A stretch of DNA of 64,000 nt, taken from the NCBI GenBank assembly GCA_014529385.2, contig CM043947.1, forward strand, positions 129,914,391-129,978,390, given 5' to 3'. The position numbers and the translations under genes were made by a program. This document shows positions 1 to 12,738 of the stretch, one piece after another. The DNA comes from Adiantum capillus-veneris. Its lineage: Eukaryota; Streptophyta; Polypodiopsida; Polypodiales; Pteridaceae. The notes below the pieces were generated by a model. It saw only the letters and a program-made list of their open reading frames with translations. It ran no database searches and was not told the origin of the DNA. Position 1 is the first letter of the stretch. Every line of letters starts with the position of its first letter.

Positions 1-649
1 TTCTTTTCTTAGGACCTAAGTCAATCTCCTTCATTAGAATAGAAGAAAGCTTTTCTATTTTGTTTTTCAGCTCTCTTTCTTGTTAATCTTGCTTGAGCAT
101 CTTCATTATCAATTGCATTAATCTAGAATGTATTCAAGATTTTGAAAGCCCAAAAAGTTCACATAAGTGAAGAAAATCTTGTTGTGTCAGCCTGTTTGAG
201 ACTCAATTAGAGCCCATAAAATCCAACTTGATCATGAAATATTATTCTAGCAACTTGACTTTTTTTTTGCATAAAACGCATATGATCCACCATTTTTAGG
301 TGCATCTAGCACACATCAAGCATCGAACCATACCAATATGGAGATTGTTCCCAAATGGTATCCAATACTTGATTCTCATTGTGCCCGTAAAACGGCATGG
401 CAACGCATGTGGAATTGCTTGGCTTTTGACCATACATCATGTTATCTCCGTAAGTGACATGTTTTTCCTCTGCAATTACATTTTGTTGAGGGGTATACAA
501 CATTGTATCCCATGAATAGGTAGAAATGCATTGAAGACATATACCCCACACCCCCCAGATCAAAATTGTGGGTATCCATACTACAACCATACACATTTTT
601 AGCCATAAGCAAAAATATCTTGAAGCACATAAATACTTTGGACTTTTCC

Positions 650-951
650 TTAAGCATATACAGCCATGCATGCCCGAAGTAATCATCAATGAAAGTCATA
701 AAGTAAAATAATAATTCCCACAAGAAAAAATGTGCATTGGACCACAAACATCACTGTGTATAAGCTACAATTTGCAAACAGTCCACATAGAACCCTCCTT
801 AAGCACAGATGCCCATGTATGCCTAGAGTAATCATCAATGAAACTCATAAAGTACAAATAATAATTCCCAAAATAAAAAATGTGTATTGGACCACAAACA
901 TCATTGTGTATAACCTGCAATTTGCAAGCAACCCACATAGAACCTACCTTT
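650..951. repeat. Tandem duplication inside the copia remnant
   Basis: Two adjacent copies of about 150 bp (about 650-797 and 798-951) share AATCATCAATGAAA, TGGACCACAAACATCA and CCCACATAGAAC in the same order. The duplicated piece is early integrase sequence, so the duplication postdates the copia insertion. Confidence 0.8.
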
Positions 952-1232
952 GGAAACTTAAAATGTTGCATTTTGTCCAAATATAGCCTTCATATACATG
1001 TTTCAATGGTGCCTCAAGAGGGGGCAATGAAGCAGCCATACTAGATTTCTGCAAACATAGCAAGCTGGCAAATGGCCAAAATGAGCATGCCAAAGTTTTA
1101 CATTTGAAAATAGCCTTTGGATCAAAAATTCCACATGCTTGTATTGTTGGCATGTATGGGAGCATTCCCTTTAGGACAGTTGTAAGAGAAGTGAACAAAC
1201 CACGGTGAGACATAATGTACTAAGTTGCACCT

Positions 1233-1509
1233 CTGTCAAAGTACCACACATGATCCATAGATTCTGTCTTCGTCGTGAATAGATGGGTCATAATGACATT
1301 GCACACTAAAAGCCCATTTTGTATCCTACGCAACATTGACCATATGTGCATTCAAAGAAGCTTCTGAAATGGTTGTATTTGCTTTTGTCAAAGTATCACA
1401 CATGATCCATAGATTTTGTCGCGTCATGAATAGATGGATCATAATGACATTGCACACTAAAAGCCAATTTTGTATCCTTACGCAACATTTACCATATTTG
1501 CATTGGAAG
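1233..1509. repeat. Second tandem duplication inside the copia remnant
   Basis: Copies at about 1233-1385 and 1386-1509 share CACACATGATCCATAGATT, CATAATGACATTGCACAC and TTTTGTATCC. Element A inserted within the second copy, right after GGAAG at 1505-1509. Confidence 0.8.
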
Positions 1510-1774
1510 TGTTGACCACTTACGGACACCCTATCACCTTTGACGGAGACCTTATCACTTTATTTGAGTCATGGACCGGGCTTGTCGGTCCTATAGGTGC
1601 GTACGTGATCGTCGATGAGAGGCGCACCACTTATCTCATTTTTACATTATTTTTGCTATGTCCGTCCACTATGACCTAAAATTGTGATCTTGAGATGCAT
1701 GCTAATGAAGTGCTCTTGCTCTACCTCTATCTTCTTCTTCATTGTGTGCTCACGAGTGTGTGTGGGTGCGTATG

Positions 1775-1844
<70 letters not shown>

Positions 1845-2085
1845 TGTGTGATCGAGCATTGTGGCTGCATCGACGACGGCGAGGCAGTTGAGCGCGACGG
1901 CGACGGCTCCCTATTCTTCGTGGCATGGAATCCTTCACGAAGACAAGCATCGAGCGGTGAGTGACACACCATTGCCCCCCTTTTGAGCTTGCTAGGATAG
2001 TCTAGATGTGTGTTGCAGTCATTCGTGGCTCGCACACAGTGTTCGGCAAGTCCCTAGCCTCCGACATGTGCGATAGAAGCGCACA
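1510..2085 (+). repeat. 5' LTR of element A
   Basis: Matches 12369-12967 over its whole length, including the segments GAGGCGCACCACTTATCTCA and GAGTGACACACCATTG. It starts TGTTGACC, ends GCGCACA and contains an (AG)n tract. It lacks about 40 bp present in the 3' LTR near 12535-12572. Confidence 0.9.
1778..1842. repeat. (AG)n microsatellite in the 5' LTR of A
   Basis: Uninterrupted AG dinucleotides. The other LTR has the same tract at 12682-12738 at a different length, so it was present in the LTR before insertion and has changed length since. Ser-Leu or Arg-Glu reading frames here are artefacts of the repeat. Confidence 0.97.
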
Positions 2086-2087
2086 TT

Positions 2088-2106
2088 TTAGGCACCGCTA
2101 CCGGGG
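2088..2106 (+). promoter_or_regulatory. Primer-binding site of element A (tRNA-Asp-like)
   Basis: The sequence TAGGCACCGCTACCGGGGA begins 2-3 nt after the 5' LTR. It differs at few positions from the tRNA-Asp-complementary site typical of Athila/Tat elements. Confidence 0.7.
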
Positions 2107-2202
2107 AATGCCATGTGCTAAATAAGCTCGAGGAGCACTCTGTGCTGCCTCTTGAAGCCATTCTTTTCATTTGTTTTTGGTTTTTTTTTTTTTTTTGATT
2201 TG

Positions 2203-2302
2203 TTAGTGCTGCAATGTGCAGGTTTTGCTAGATCTATTAGTGTTGCAATGTGCAGGTTTCAGCAGGTCTATTAGTGTTAGTAGTTCTGTAATGTGCATGT
2301 TT
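2203..2302 (+). repeat. Short tandem repeats in the 5' leader of A
   Basis: Units of roughly 40-45 bp built on GTTAGTGYTGCAATGTGCAG follow one another three times with variation. No coding sequence is seen from 2107 to 3135. A short AAGCCC run lies at about 2560-2585. Confidence 0.6.
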
Positions 2303-3135
2303 TTTTGCCAGTGGGAGTGAGCAAGTTGTTAGTTCTGTTAGTGTTGTTGTGTGCAGTGTTAGTTAGTGTGTGTGCAGTGTGCTTTAGCTAGTTCTACCAG
2401 AGCTGCAAGGTACAGTTGTGCACGTTATGTAGGCTCTGTGCGCGTGAGCTTGACGCCCACCAGCACAACTTTATCCACGAAAGCTTTTTTGAAAAAAATT
2501 AAAAAATTAAAATAATCAATTTAAAAACACGTGCAAAAAATTTGCTTATATTAAAAGGAAGCCCAAGCCCAAGCCCAAGCCTCAGTCCTTAGTCTTATGA
2601 TATAGTATAGACACTACTATATATATATAGACTACCCCCTCAAGGTGAAGGGAGGCTATGTGGGACAAGTCCTTCAAGTCCTCCACCCTTCCTTCACACT
2701 TACCCCCTTGGACCTACTAATTCTAGCCTTCTTTCCGACTAAAAAAAGACTATTTTTAGGATTCTGAGGGCCTTAAGTAGCCAAATCGGGGGCTGTAAAG
2801 CAAGACACATCCCTCTAACCAAGACGCTCGTTTTGAGCTATCACATGCCCTATTCTGTGGCTTGGTATAAAAAAAAGACAAAAAAAAAACCAAATTGAGA
2901 GTAAATTTGGGTTACAAAACACCCAAAAAAACTAGGTGAGCGGCCTTCACAGGCACTCACCAACACTTTTAGGGTGTTGAGGTAACATGCACCTACGCTC
3001 CGGTCGTGTGCTAGAGGACGATCATATAGAGAGTGTCTCCGTTCACGTGGGCACCCATTATTCCTCCACATTAGGCTCTAGGCCCGTAGCGAGAACCCAA
3101 GGTGTAGTACCACTCATGACCCACATATTGCATCT

Positions 3136-4956
3136 ATGACTCTTCCTCTAACTATGATCATAGAAGGTTACCTGATGCCCAATCCCAATATTTCAAGCCA
3201 AAACATGCATGCCATGGGCCCACAGTCCGGGCCGAGCATGCTTAGCCACTTGAAAGAGACTTTTAGTAGATCCACTCGCTCTGAACATGAAGCTAGCGAT
3301 GCAAATGAAGGGGGTGGGAAAGTAAATTCATCATTCATGACCAATGTAAACCCCATGCTCCTGGAGAGCGTGCATGTGAATACTCCATTCACTACACTCC
3401 CTGACTCTTCAAAGCTATTCTCCTACGAGGTTATATTACCTGATGGTAGAAGCCTTACCGAAGTGCAAGAAGTTGAGTGATATATCATTGCAGCTAGGGA
3501 AAGGAAATTGAAAGCTTATGCAAGGCAGAGCAACAATGAGAGCTCAAGGCGAAGGCCCCTATGTCAACATCCATACTAGTCGGGCAATCGAGCGTTCCTG
3601 AATTAGCAACCACTAAGGGTCAAACCATAGTGAGCCACATTGCATCTAGTTCAGTGGACACCCCTAGCACCTCAATCTTAGATTGAGCATTTCTAAATTA
3701 AAATTGGGAGTATGAACTACAAACGAAGAATTTAATTGACCTATACACAAGTCACACCTATCACGTGGTTTGGTTAGATGTCCTACAATTCACAACGGAT
3801 GAGACTAGCGTAGAGGAGCAACAACAAAGAGTTTGTGATGTAAATATATAGCGTTATTGAGCTAGAGAGGCTAAACAAAGGGGTCCACATGCCTTCAACG
3901 GGTCTCATGAGATTCTTGGATACAGGGAAGGCTAATCAACCAACTTTATCACAAATGGAGACTCCCTCAGTAAGCCTGATGGATCCTCCATATGTTGTTT
4001 TTCCAAGGGTCTCAGTACAATCTGATCCCACAAATGATAGCTTTACCTTTCCAAGTTTAGCTCATCTTTCTCTTGATGATACCACGGCTACCATGCCCAC
4101 TCTAGTGATGGGCATGCAAAAAAACACGCCATGGACCTCGTTTGTTAGTAAAGCACCGCTACATGGTGGCCCAATGCCTACAACAGTACCTACAAGTGTG
4201 TATCAATCATATGCACCTATGGGCCCTCGTGCTCATGTAGCTCCTACCCCTCCCATTGTTTCAACAATTTATACTCCACGAACACAACATCAAGCCCTTA
4301 TTTCAATGAGACCATACCAGATAGCATTAGCATGTCACATCCCCCGTCTACTATGCCCAAGGCCACACATATGAACCTCTGGCCACTGCAAGGTGCAACA
4401 CCGTACCAAACTTGGAACCCAAGGGCTGCCTATATGCTAAACCCAATGCCAATCCCTACTCCACATGTAGTCTCGAGAGCACCTGTCCGCACTATACTTG
4501 CTCACTTGGGTGACTTGGCAACATTTGCTCAAGCTATCGAGTCGATCTATTACTGAACTTGACTATCAAGTAGCTGCTCTTGTGGCAAGATGCCAAAATA
4601 TCAATTCCACTACCAAGAGACCACCTCTTCAATGCTACGAGTGTGGGGGTCCACATCGTGCAGCCGAGTGTCCTGTTAGACTACAAAAGAATACCACACT
4701 AATGCAAACCAATCAAGCGAGTACAACTACAATGCCGATACTCGTGTGTAATAAATGTGGCATAGATCATTTGATTGCTCAATGTCTTAATAATCCAAAT
4801 GCGCCAAAGATCACGCCATTGAACTTAATTGCGGTTATCAAGGAGCCATCACAAAGTACACATGTGGTACCAATAAATGTACTCACACGATCGATGCTCC
4901 AAAACCAAAATTATATTCTTGAAGAAAGAGACACAGCATCAATTGCCCAATCTTAG
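3136..4956 (+). pseudogene. Element A gag with two zinc knuckles
   Basis: Several overlapping frames together look like a gag polyprotein. The N-terminal half is Pro/Thr/Met-rich and unrecognised. The frame at 4498-4956 holds two retroviral-type zinc knuckles, CYECGGPHRAAEC at about 4636-4675 and CNKCGIDHLIAQC at about 4747-4786. Both follow CX2CX3HX4C, one residue shorter than the usual CX2CX4HX4C. Stops at about 3478, 4372 and 4554 break the frame. In this family the knuckles bind the element's RNA during packaging. The copy is non-functional. Confidence 0.7.
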
Positions 4957-5037
4957 AAGAAGAAGAAAACGTGAAGAAAGAGATCACAAAAATCAAACCC
5001 CAGTTCAAAGACCAACATAGGGACTGGTGATGACCCC

Positions 5038-6121
5038 GTGTATATGAACAACACTGAAGAGGATTTTGATTCGAATGAGACCATGGTGAACAAAACGATC
5101 ACTACGAAAGAAACAAATAAGGAAGATCATCATGAGCCACAATGGCCAGGACCCAAGGAACCCAAGAAGAAGATAAGAACTTACCCAAACCCTATAGAGG
5201 AGATCGAGCGAGTCAAGAAATTAATTAGTTTGGTAGAAGAGACCCAAAGGGATCTAGAGCCACAACCTAGACAGATCCAAATTACAGACACAATGTTCCC
5301 TATGCAAAATCAGTCTCACAAAGACCATAGACCACTAGCCATACCTAGTGTCATCCAAGAAGAAATTGACTTTTAAGTCATTGGGAAGGGGGCGTACTCC
5401 CTTTTTGTTGGAGAGAATGTTTACAGAGGGATTACCTGACCCTATCGAAGAAATGGAGATCCCATCTTCCCCATGTCAGGGAACTGAAGCCCAAAAAGTG
5501 CCGTTAAATATTGCCAACTTGATGGATTTCATGGCTTCAAAAGTGAGAACCACCATCATCTCTAAACTATATGGAGACCCCAAGCTAATCTTAGCTCTTC
5601 AAGCTTTCGTCAATGGAGAACTGAAAGTCGGCGGGCTACCACAATTTGCACAGATGGATGGAGCTAGGGAGGGGCCAATAGAGGAGGAACACTTAGATCC
5701 ACAACACAACCTAGACGAGAACTCTGTTGTTGAAATACATGTTAACAAGTTGGGACAATACTTTGAAGGCGATGAATCCAATGCAACCATACCAATCACT
5801 ACCAAAGGATTAATTGTGAAGGGAATCCTTGATGGTGGCGGTGGGGTTAGCATTGTAACTAAAAATTGATGGGAATCTATGGGAAGACATCACCTTGGGA
5901 ATACAAACATAGTGGTAAAGATGGCCAATGGGACTATTGTTAAACCTATCGGGATGCTAGAAGATCTCAAGATCAAGGTCTTTGGACACAAAATAAGGCA
6001 TACCTTCATTGTTATGGATTTTTCTAAGCACACTATGTCATCTAAGATGATCTTAGGACATCCTTTCATGAGGGAAGCAAAAATGGTGCATGACTGGTCT
6101 AAAAACCATGTCTACTTGTAG
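5038..6121 (+). pseudogene. Element A aspartic protease region
   Basis: A charged linker (5038-5376, rich in Glu and Lys) leads into a frame ending GILDGGGGVSIVTKN at about 5820-5866. This is the protease active-site segment, with Asp-Gly-Gly in place of Asp-Ser/Thr-Gly. A stop follows. The continuation at 5879-6121 carries MILGHPFMREAK, the typical C-terminal protease motif (I-L-G-x-P/W-F). The protease would release gag and pol products. The stop and the odd catalytic triplet make activity unlikely. Confidence 0.7.
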
Positions 6122-6229
6122 TTCCAAGACTCTGTCATTCGAGTTGATCTTGTAACTGATCGAGCACATCCTCTAGGAAACAGATTTTTAATTGATCATA
6201 GATATGACACCACAATTCACTCGGCCCTA

Positions 6230-6970
6230 TTGCAGTATTGTTACACTTGTAAAAAGGACATTGATGTTGGGGAAGATTCCCCTTATATGGATGTTCTACT
6301 AGGGATGACCGAGTCTGACAATGTGGATTGGGTCCACCTAGCAGCAACCATAGACGCTTGGGGAAATAGGGGGAAGACCTGGGTAACAACTGAGGGGGAT
6401 GAAATGCCACAACTTGTACCTTTAAATATGATAGGAGCAATGCATATAGCTTCTGATGACTTACTAGATGAAGGCTTGACTGACATTGGAACCAGTAGTG
6501 TCTCAAAAGACTATAGCTCACATGATTCGGATTTTGGATCATCAGTTGAAACCGGCTTCAAGGACGAAGAATTTGAATTGAATATTGACGCAAATATGAA
6601 AACGAACCATACGGAGCCCAACAGTGCCCTAATTGACAATCTTTCGAGGAGAGGTGAAGACACGAGTAGCAATTCATCTAGTGACTTTTCAGTGGAGGAA
6701 GGTTGTAATAAAAAATTAAACAAGAGAAGAAAGAGATATAAGAGGCAATGATATTGAGCAAATGTGCGTGCTAGGATAAATGAAAAGAAATCTACCGTAG
6801 AATGGCTAAATTATATGGGGGCATGTGATGCTCATCGGAAGTTGGTAGATAATTGGGGTGAATACCTTCAAAGCGTCATATGGTACAACCCACAACCCAT
6901 TGACATTGCACAGTTAGAGGCCGCAGAGAATCCAAAATTGAGTCGTACTATAAGGAGACACCAAAACTGA
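6230..6970 (+). pseudogene. Element A linker between protease and RT, unrecognised
   Basis: Two open frames (6230-6751 and 6764-6970) are rich in Asp, Glu and Ser and end in a basic stretch (KRRKRYKRQ). No domain is recognised. The position between protease and RT suggests a spacer of the pol polyprotein. A stop separates the two frames. Confidence 0.45.
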
Positions 6971-6994
6971 GAGTTAGCTCAACAACTAAGGGAA

Positions 6995-8138
6995 GTGGAA
7001 GCAAAATCACATTCCACAACACAACAAGATCCCACGGACTTACACCCTGCATCTGATTATTTCAAATCCTACACCACGGAGGAGCGTAAGGTTGTGTCTA
7101 CAAAGTCCCAGAGAACACCTATCGATGGAAGTGATGGGGTCTATGATGGTCCAGTGATAGTAAAGGAAATAGAGTTAGACTCAGATGAGGAGTCCAAACC
7201 TGTTTTCATTGCCCAAGATCTGACAGAGACTAAGGAATGTGTGCTTAAGGAGCTTCTCAAGGAATTCAAGGATATATTTTCTTGGACATATCATGATATG
7301 AAAGGTGTTCCACCTTTCATGGTGCAACACACAATTCCCATGAATAGCATAGTTAAACAAGTCCAACAACAACCCTACCCAATGAATCCTAAGTATGCAA
7401 AGATTGTTCAAGAAGAGATTGAAAAGCTTGTCAAATGTGGATTCATATACCCTATTGAACACTCAGAATGGGTGTCTCCAATAGTTATTGTGCTAAAAAA
7501 GAATGGGAAACTCAGATTGTGTGTGGATCTCAAGAAGGTCAATGCCACCATTAGGAGAGACCATCACCCAATGACATATTCGGAACATGTGCTTGAAAGA
7601 GTTGCAGGGAAGGAAGATTATAGCTTTTTGCATGGATACTCTGGTTACAATCAAATTACAATTGCACTAGAGGACCAAGCTAAAACTACTTTTATAACCA
7701 AATTTGGAGTGTTGGCATTTCGTGTTATGGCTTTTGGCTTAACCAATGCCCTTGCTATCTTCCAAAAAGTAATACACTGCTTTTGGGGAAAATTTCAAGG
7801 AGTTTTGAGAAGCTTTGTTAGATGACCTTTGTGTTTATTCTTCTTGGAAAGAATATCTATCATGTTCACGAAAAGTGTTTGAAAAATGCAGATTGTATCT
7901 CATCTCATTAAACCCTTTCAAATGCCAATTTTGGGTTAAACATGGAGTCATTTTAGGGCATATAGTGTCCAAAAATGGGATTTCCATAGATGAGAGCAAA
8001 ATTAAAGCCATTTTCAATTTTCCACCACCTACAAACTATATAGGAGTTCAAAGGTTCATGGGCCATGTTGGTTATTACCGGTGGTTTATTTTAAACTTTG
8101 TCGAGATAGCTCGCCCATTGTACAGGCTTCTTATTTAG
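6995..8138 (+). pseudogene. Element A reverse transcriptase
   Basis: Frame 6995-7825 contains successive RT blocks: KNGKLRLCVDLKKVNA, FLHGYSGYNQITIALED and FRVMAFGLTNALAIFQ. The next frame (7815-8138) carries LDDLCVYSS, the catalytic Asp-Asp with the usual preceding Tyr-x lost at the frame break, followed by GHIVSKNGISIDESK and MGHVGYYRWFI (thumb and connection). RT copies the element RNA into DNA. The frameshift in the catalytic block makes this copy dead. Confidence 0.85.
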
Positions 8139-8213
8139 TTCCACTGGACCGCGGAGTGTGACTATGCTTATGAGTTATTAAAAAAGACCTTGACAAGTGC
8201 TCCCATCCTATGA

Positions 8214-8610
8214 GTGCCCGATTGGAATGTAGTCTTTCATGTTGATGCATCAAACTTTGCTATTGTGTGTGTTCTAGCTCAACCAGGAGAACATAAATTG
8301 GACTATCCCATTAGCTTTGCAAGTCGCCAGTTAAATGATGTTGAGAGGAACTACACCACTACAAACCGGGAAGGTTTAGCTATGATTTACGCAGTAAAGA
8401 AATTTTGCTACTACCTTCTTGCCAACAATTTTGTTTTCTATGTGGATCATCAAGCATTGTTGTATCTAGTAAATAAACCTTGTTCCATGGGAAGAATTAC
8501 ACGATGGTTATTAATTCTTTTTGAGTTTGATTTTAGTGTTGTGGTGAGACGCGGCAAAAGACATGTCATGGTAGATCATTTGTCTCGCATACCCAATGGT
8601 GAAGCCCCTA
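8214..8610 (+). pseudogene. Element A RNase H
   Basis: The frame begins WNVVFHVDASNFAI, supplying the first catalytic Asp. It continues with SFASRQLNDVERNYTTTNRE (Glu), then YVDHQALLYLV (Asp) and DHLSRIPNGE. This is the RNase H domain that follows RT in gypsy pol. It degrades the RNA strand of the RNA-DNA hybrid. It is continuous with the integrase zinc-binding region in the same frame up to 9122. Confidence 0.85.
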
Positions 8611-9739
8611 CTAAAATCGATGATGAATTGCATGATACTTCCCTATTCCTAGTGGAGACCATGCCTGAATGGAGTGAGAAGATTGTGGACTTTTTAGTTA
8701 ATGGTTTTCCAGCCAAAGAGCTTCGTAAGGATATAGCTCGAAAACTATTAAAGAAATGCAAACTTTATTCTCTAATCGCAAGAACTCTCTACAAGCTAGG
8801 GAAGGATGATATTCTTAGAAGTTATGCTCGTGAAGATGAGTATTTATACATACTGCAAGAAGCCCACATGGGTATAGCTAGAGGACATTTTTTAGGGGAA
8901 CTAACTGCTAGAAAGGTATTGCAATCAGGCTATTGGTGGACTACCTTATTCAAGGATGTATCCCTTTTTGCAAAAGGGTGTGATGAATGCCAATGTTACA
9001 AGATCACACAACAAAAGGATAAGATGCCCTTACATCCTATTAAAGTGACTCAACCATTTGAAAAATGGGGTTTAGACTTTGTAGGCCCAATTGGTCCGAC
9101 AGCTCATAACACTCAATCTTGATATATTATTATTGCCACCATTGATGCAAGGTCAACCGCCAAGTTTCTCTTCGAGAACATTATTACACGATTTGTTTGT
9201 CCCCTTGAGATTGTGAGTGACAATGGTACTCATTTTATAAATGGAGTGATAAAGGAATTCACGACAAACTTCATGATATCCCACCATAAGTCTACACCTT
9301 ATTATCCATAAGCAAATGGCCAAGCTAAGAGCACTAACAAGACTTTAATTTCTATCTTGACAAAAATAGTGGAAGCTCATCGCACAGATGGGATTTGAAG
9401 CTGACATCAACTCTATGGGCTTATCGTACTGCTTACAAAGTGGCTATTAATTGTACACCATTCAAGATGGTATATGGTCGAGAAGCAATTATGCCATGGG
9501 AGTTTGTAATTCCTAGTCTGTGGGTAGCTTCACAAGAACATTGGGATGGTAACCCTTTAGTTGAGCATTTATATATCCTTGAGAACAAGGGATATAAGGT
9601 TGGTTCTTATGTATGGGGTGTGTATCAAGAAGACCATCATTTAAAGAACAAGGGATATAAGGTTGGTCCTTATGTATGGAGTGTGTATCAAGAAGAAAAA
9701 GCTATAATATGCGGGAAAAGGACAATAGAGAGTATGTGA
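8611..9739 (+). pseudogene. Element A integrase, catalytic Glu replaced by Lys
   Basis: The His-His-Cys-Cys domain is seen as AHMGIARGHF and KGCDECQCYK. The core follows with GLDFVGPIG (first Asp) and VSDNGTHFING (second Asp). At about 9310-9350 the third catalytic position reads ANGQAKSTNK: AAG (Lys) where the family has Glu. Stops lie at about 9121, 9310 and 9398. The tail (9395-9739) includes LWAYRTAYKV and MVYGREAIMP, then a 63-bp in-frame duplication (NKGYKVGSYVW, then NKGYKVGPYVW). Confidence 0.85.
9581..9706 (+). repeat. 63-bp tandem duplication in the integrase tail of A
   Basis: Units at 9581-9643 and 9644-9706 share AACAAGGGATATAAGGTTGG and differ at few positions. The duplication adds 21 residues in frame. 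Confidence 0.85.
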
Positions 9740-9984
9740 AATCACCCCACAAGGTACCATTCGTGTGGAAACTCTTGATGAAATTGAAACCATTGGATTC
9801 CTCAATGGAAGTAAATTTAAAAGATACTATGATGCTTTAAGCCAAGAGGAGCTACGTAGCTAAAAAACAAAAGCCTTGTAAGAGACGCCCCACTCGCTCC
9901 AAGCAATGTAAGAAAATGTTGCGTTGGATTCCTAAACAACTATTGGAAGCCCAAGGCTACTATGAAGGGAATGATCAAATCTAG

Positions 9985-10977
9985 GTGCCTAAACGTAACT
10001 TGTGTTCTTACTTGTCACCTATAGACCCATGTGAGTCAAATCCTGTAACGATAAAGCCGATTGAAGATCGTGGGAAGGGAAAGATCACAGAATACTATAC
10101 ACCTACTCCGGAGCTAGTTCGGGTACCCAAGCGAGAACGACTTGTATCGCTCGGCTCAAACATAGAAAAAACAAATGAAGCTTTTTGCTCTTCATGTACT
10201 TCTTCACAACTTCCACCTACCACCAAAATTGTACAAAAAAACAAGGAAAGAATAGCACCTTCCATTGTAAATCCATCACCTAAAACAACGTTTCAAGTAA
10301 AATCATGGGAAGTACCTTACCATCCTTGCAACTAGATGAAATGTCTAGGGTGGTGAAAAACTATTGGTCAAGGTCTTCACCCATTACAACTTGGAAAAAT
10401 TGGTTCCAAAAGGTGGCGACATCATTCCAAAAGGTATGATTTACCCAAGGAAGGGCGGAGTGTTTGTTGACATCCACCATCATTCACTTGCTCCCCTCTT
10501 AACCTTCCTCTCTGACCTCTCAATCTTTCAATCTTAGGGAATGTATATATAGCCCTATACTCAAGAAAATAAAAATAAAGAAGTAAAAGAGCAAGAGCCA
10601 CCAAACAAAAAGCTTGAAACCTACAAATTCTAGTACATGACCCAAAAATCTTTATAACACATTATGCACAAGGACACGACCTTTTGACATGACCCTTATA
10701 ATATTTGCACATTAACTAAAATCTATATGTGTGTACATATATGGCTAGTATGCTAGAGTCATCCACTCCTACCCTGGGTGAGAGGTATCCTCTTTACTTT
10801 TCACAAGTGTTTCACATAGTTTACCCGATGCTTGCCCATGAATGGGATTTGGTAGATACACTAGCATGTGAGAAAATTTTTGAGGAATTAGAATGGCTGA
10901 TACATCTCTTGACCACGACTGCTCCCTACTTAGTAGAGAACGTCTCTCCGATCAACTGCACAAGTTTACCCTTTTGA
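9985..10977 (+). other. Element A 3' internal region with short open frames
   Basis: The frame 9985-10335 (Pro/Lys-rich, 116 residues) may be the polyprotein tail. The frame 10729-10977 (82 residues) is unrecognised. Some Athila-type elements carry an extra envelope-like ORF here, but no membrane segment or signal peptide supports that. From 10978 to 12349 no gene is seen. Confidence 0.35.
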
Positions 10978-12349
10978 GCAAGATGACTATACATGCCTAG
11001 TGACATTCTTAGTGAACATATGTGCATCTAATGATGAGCAAGATTTACATGATTACACGGATGGCACATATGATCTCACGGATGATGACTTTATTTTCCT
11101 TGACAATGAAGAGGATACCCAGAGGATAGGGGTTTAGATTTAGGGCTACCCGCCCACCTATACAATATCATGTTCCCTTGACCCTCTAGGGGGGTGCAAA
11201 TACTTAGGTTAGGGTTCTTTATGTTGTTTTGATTGTGTTCAATAAAGGTTTGTGTCTCTTCCCATTGATGTGCCTCCTAGAGGTATTCCTTGTGTTTTCT
11301 AGTGTGTACAAGAACACATTGCAGTAGTTGGGATTTTGAACTTCATGCAATCTTTTTCTAGTTCACTCTTCGAATCGAGCGCAATCATCAACACGAACAT
11401 GTGTTTCTTGTCCATTATCATTGCCTCTTGTCTTTTTTAGCATCCATGTTTGTTTGCTTTAACTATGATTGGTAGCACAATATTCAACACATTTGCTTAG
11501 TATTAAACATCACATTCAATATAATTTTATGTCATAGTCCCTTGTCTAGGTTTATGAATCAAGAAGTTTGACTAAGCTAGTTTGACCAAGATAGACATTA
11601 GAGATCTTCTCGTAATACCATGAAAACTGCCTTTCTGATGTCAATGGTTACCTTAGGTTCTTAATCCGATAGTATGAAGCATTGTGTGCAATGTACTAGT
11701 GCTTTCTAGTGGGCTTTATCATTGACCTTTAGCTTAAGTATTATAAAGAGAGTTTATTATTATGATGAGCTTGGGAGGGTAACAATGTCAATATGACCAC
11801 CCAAAGTTACAAAATTGAAATGCAGTGTAAAAGAAACAAACAAAAAAACAAAAATAATTCAGGTGATGATTTCATATGCAATTCCTTTTATTGTAGCTTA
11901 ACTAGAAGGTCTTCTAGGTATAGCCTCTAGTTAGCCCTCAGAAATGAAATACTTTGCTCTCGCAATTAAACATCTTAATTGACCACAGAGAATTGAGAAG
12001 ATTGTCCATGGTATTAATAGTTGACCTCTAGTGCCTCTCGATCGTTAAATTAGCGACCCTAGACTTGTTTATTCTTTGATCTTTACAAGTGCTTATGCGT
12101 TTGATTATATTACATCTTAATGTTTTTACTGCTGAAAAAATGTTTAATGTTTAATATTCTGCTACCAATCAATCTGTGTGCCTATTCACAGCATATACTT
12201 TTTAATTATATATGTTCTATAAGAATGCAATTATTGTGCCATTTTTGGTTGATTTTGCAATGTTTGAAGAAAGCTAAAGACATTCAATCTCAGCTGCTCT
12301 TCCACCTCGATGAACGGGCTTCATCTCACTAGCTTCCGAGGACAGAATC

Positions 12350-12368
12350 TACATTAGGAAGGGGGGCA
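12350..12368 (+). promoter_or_regulatory. Polypurine tract of element A
   Basis: The run TTAGGAAGGGGGGCA lies directly against the TGTT start of the 3' LTR, as expected for the plus-strand primer. Confidence 0.75.
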
Positions 12369-12679
12369 TGTTAACCACTTATGGCCACCTTATCACCTTT
12401 GACAGACACCTTATCACTTTATTTAAGTTATGGACTAGGCTTGTCGATCCTATAGGTGTGTAGGTGATTGCCGATGAGAGGCGCACCACTTATCTCATTT
12501 TTACATTATTTTTGCTATGACCGGCCATTGTGGGTGTCCATGTGTGAATGGGTCAGATTCATATAATAGGTCCATTTTGACTTAAAATCCTGATTCTTGA
12601 GGTGCATGCTAAAGAAATGCTCTTGCTCTACCTCTACCTTCTTCTCCATCGTGTGCTCACGAGTGTGTGTGTGTGTGTG

Positions 12680-12738
<59 letters not shown>

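Larger units (their letters stand above)
1..1509 (-). mobile_element. Degraded Ty1/copia element, integrase and protease-side part
   Basis: The reverse strand carries broken copia pol. Around 760-980 it reads GAG-pre-integrase and early integrase, including the block FIDDYSRHTW. Around 300-690 it reads the integrase end, with PQQNVIAEE where intact copies have PQQNGVAER; the catalytic Glu is kept here. Around 1200-1500 it aligns base by base with the gag-protease junction of element H at about 50200-50420. Stops and frameshifts occur throughout. The gag half lies at 12968-13520, separated by element A. It is clearly the same broad family as element H but more decayed. No LTR was found at the left window edge. 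Confidence 0.75.

Noticed and set aside
1656-2035. Open frames with long Ser-Leu or Arg-Glu runs at 1656-2035, 12515-12949, 15688-15918, 16758-17189 and similar places
   Set aside because: They are translations of AG/CT dinucleotide repeats and have no other conserved content.
6135-6542. 135-residue reverse-strand frame
   Set aside because: It is antisense to the pol spacer of element A, with no motif and no support from neighbours.
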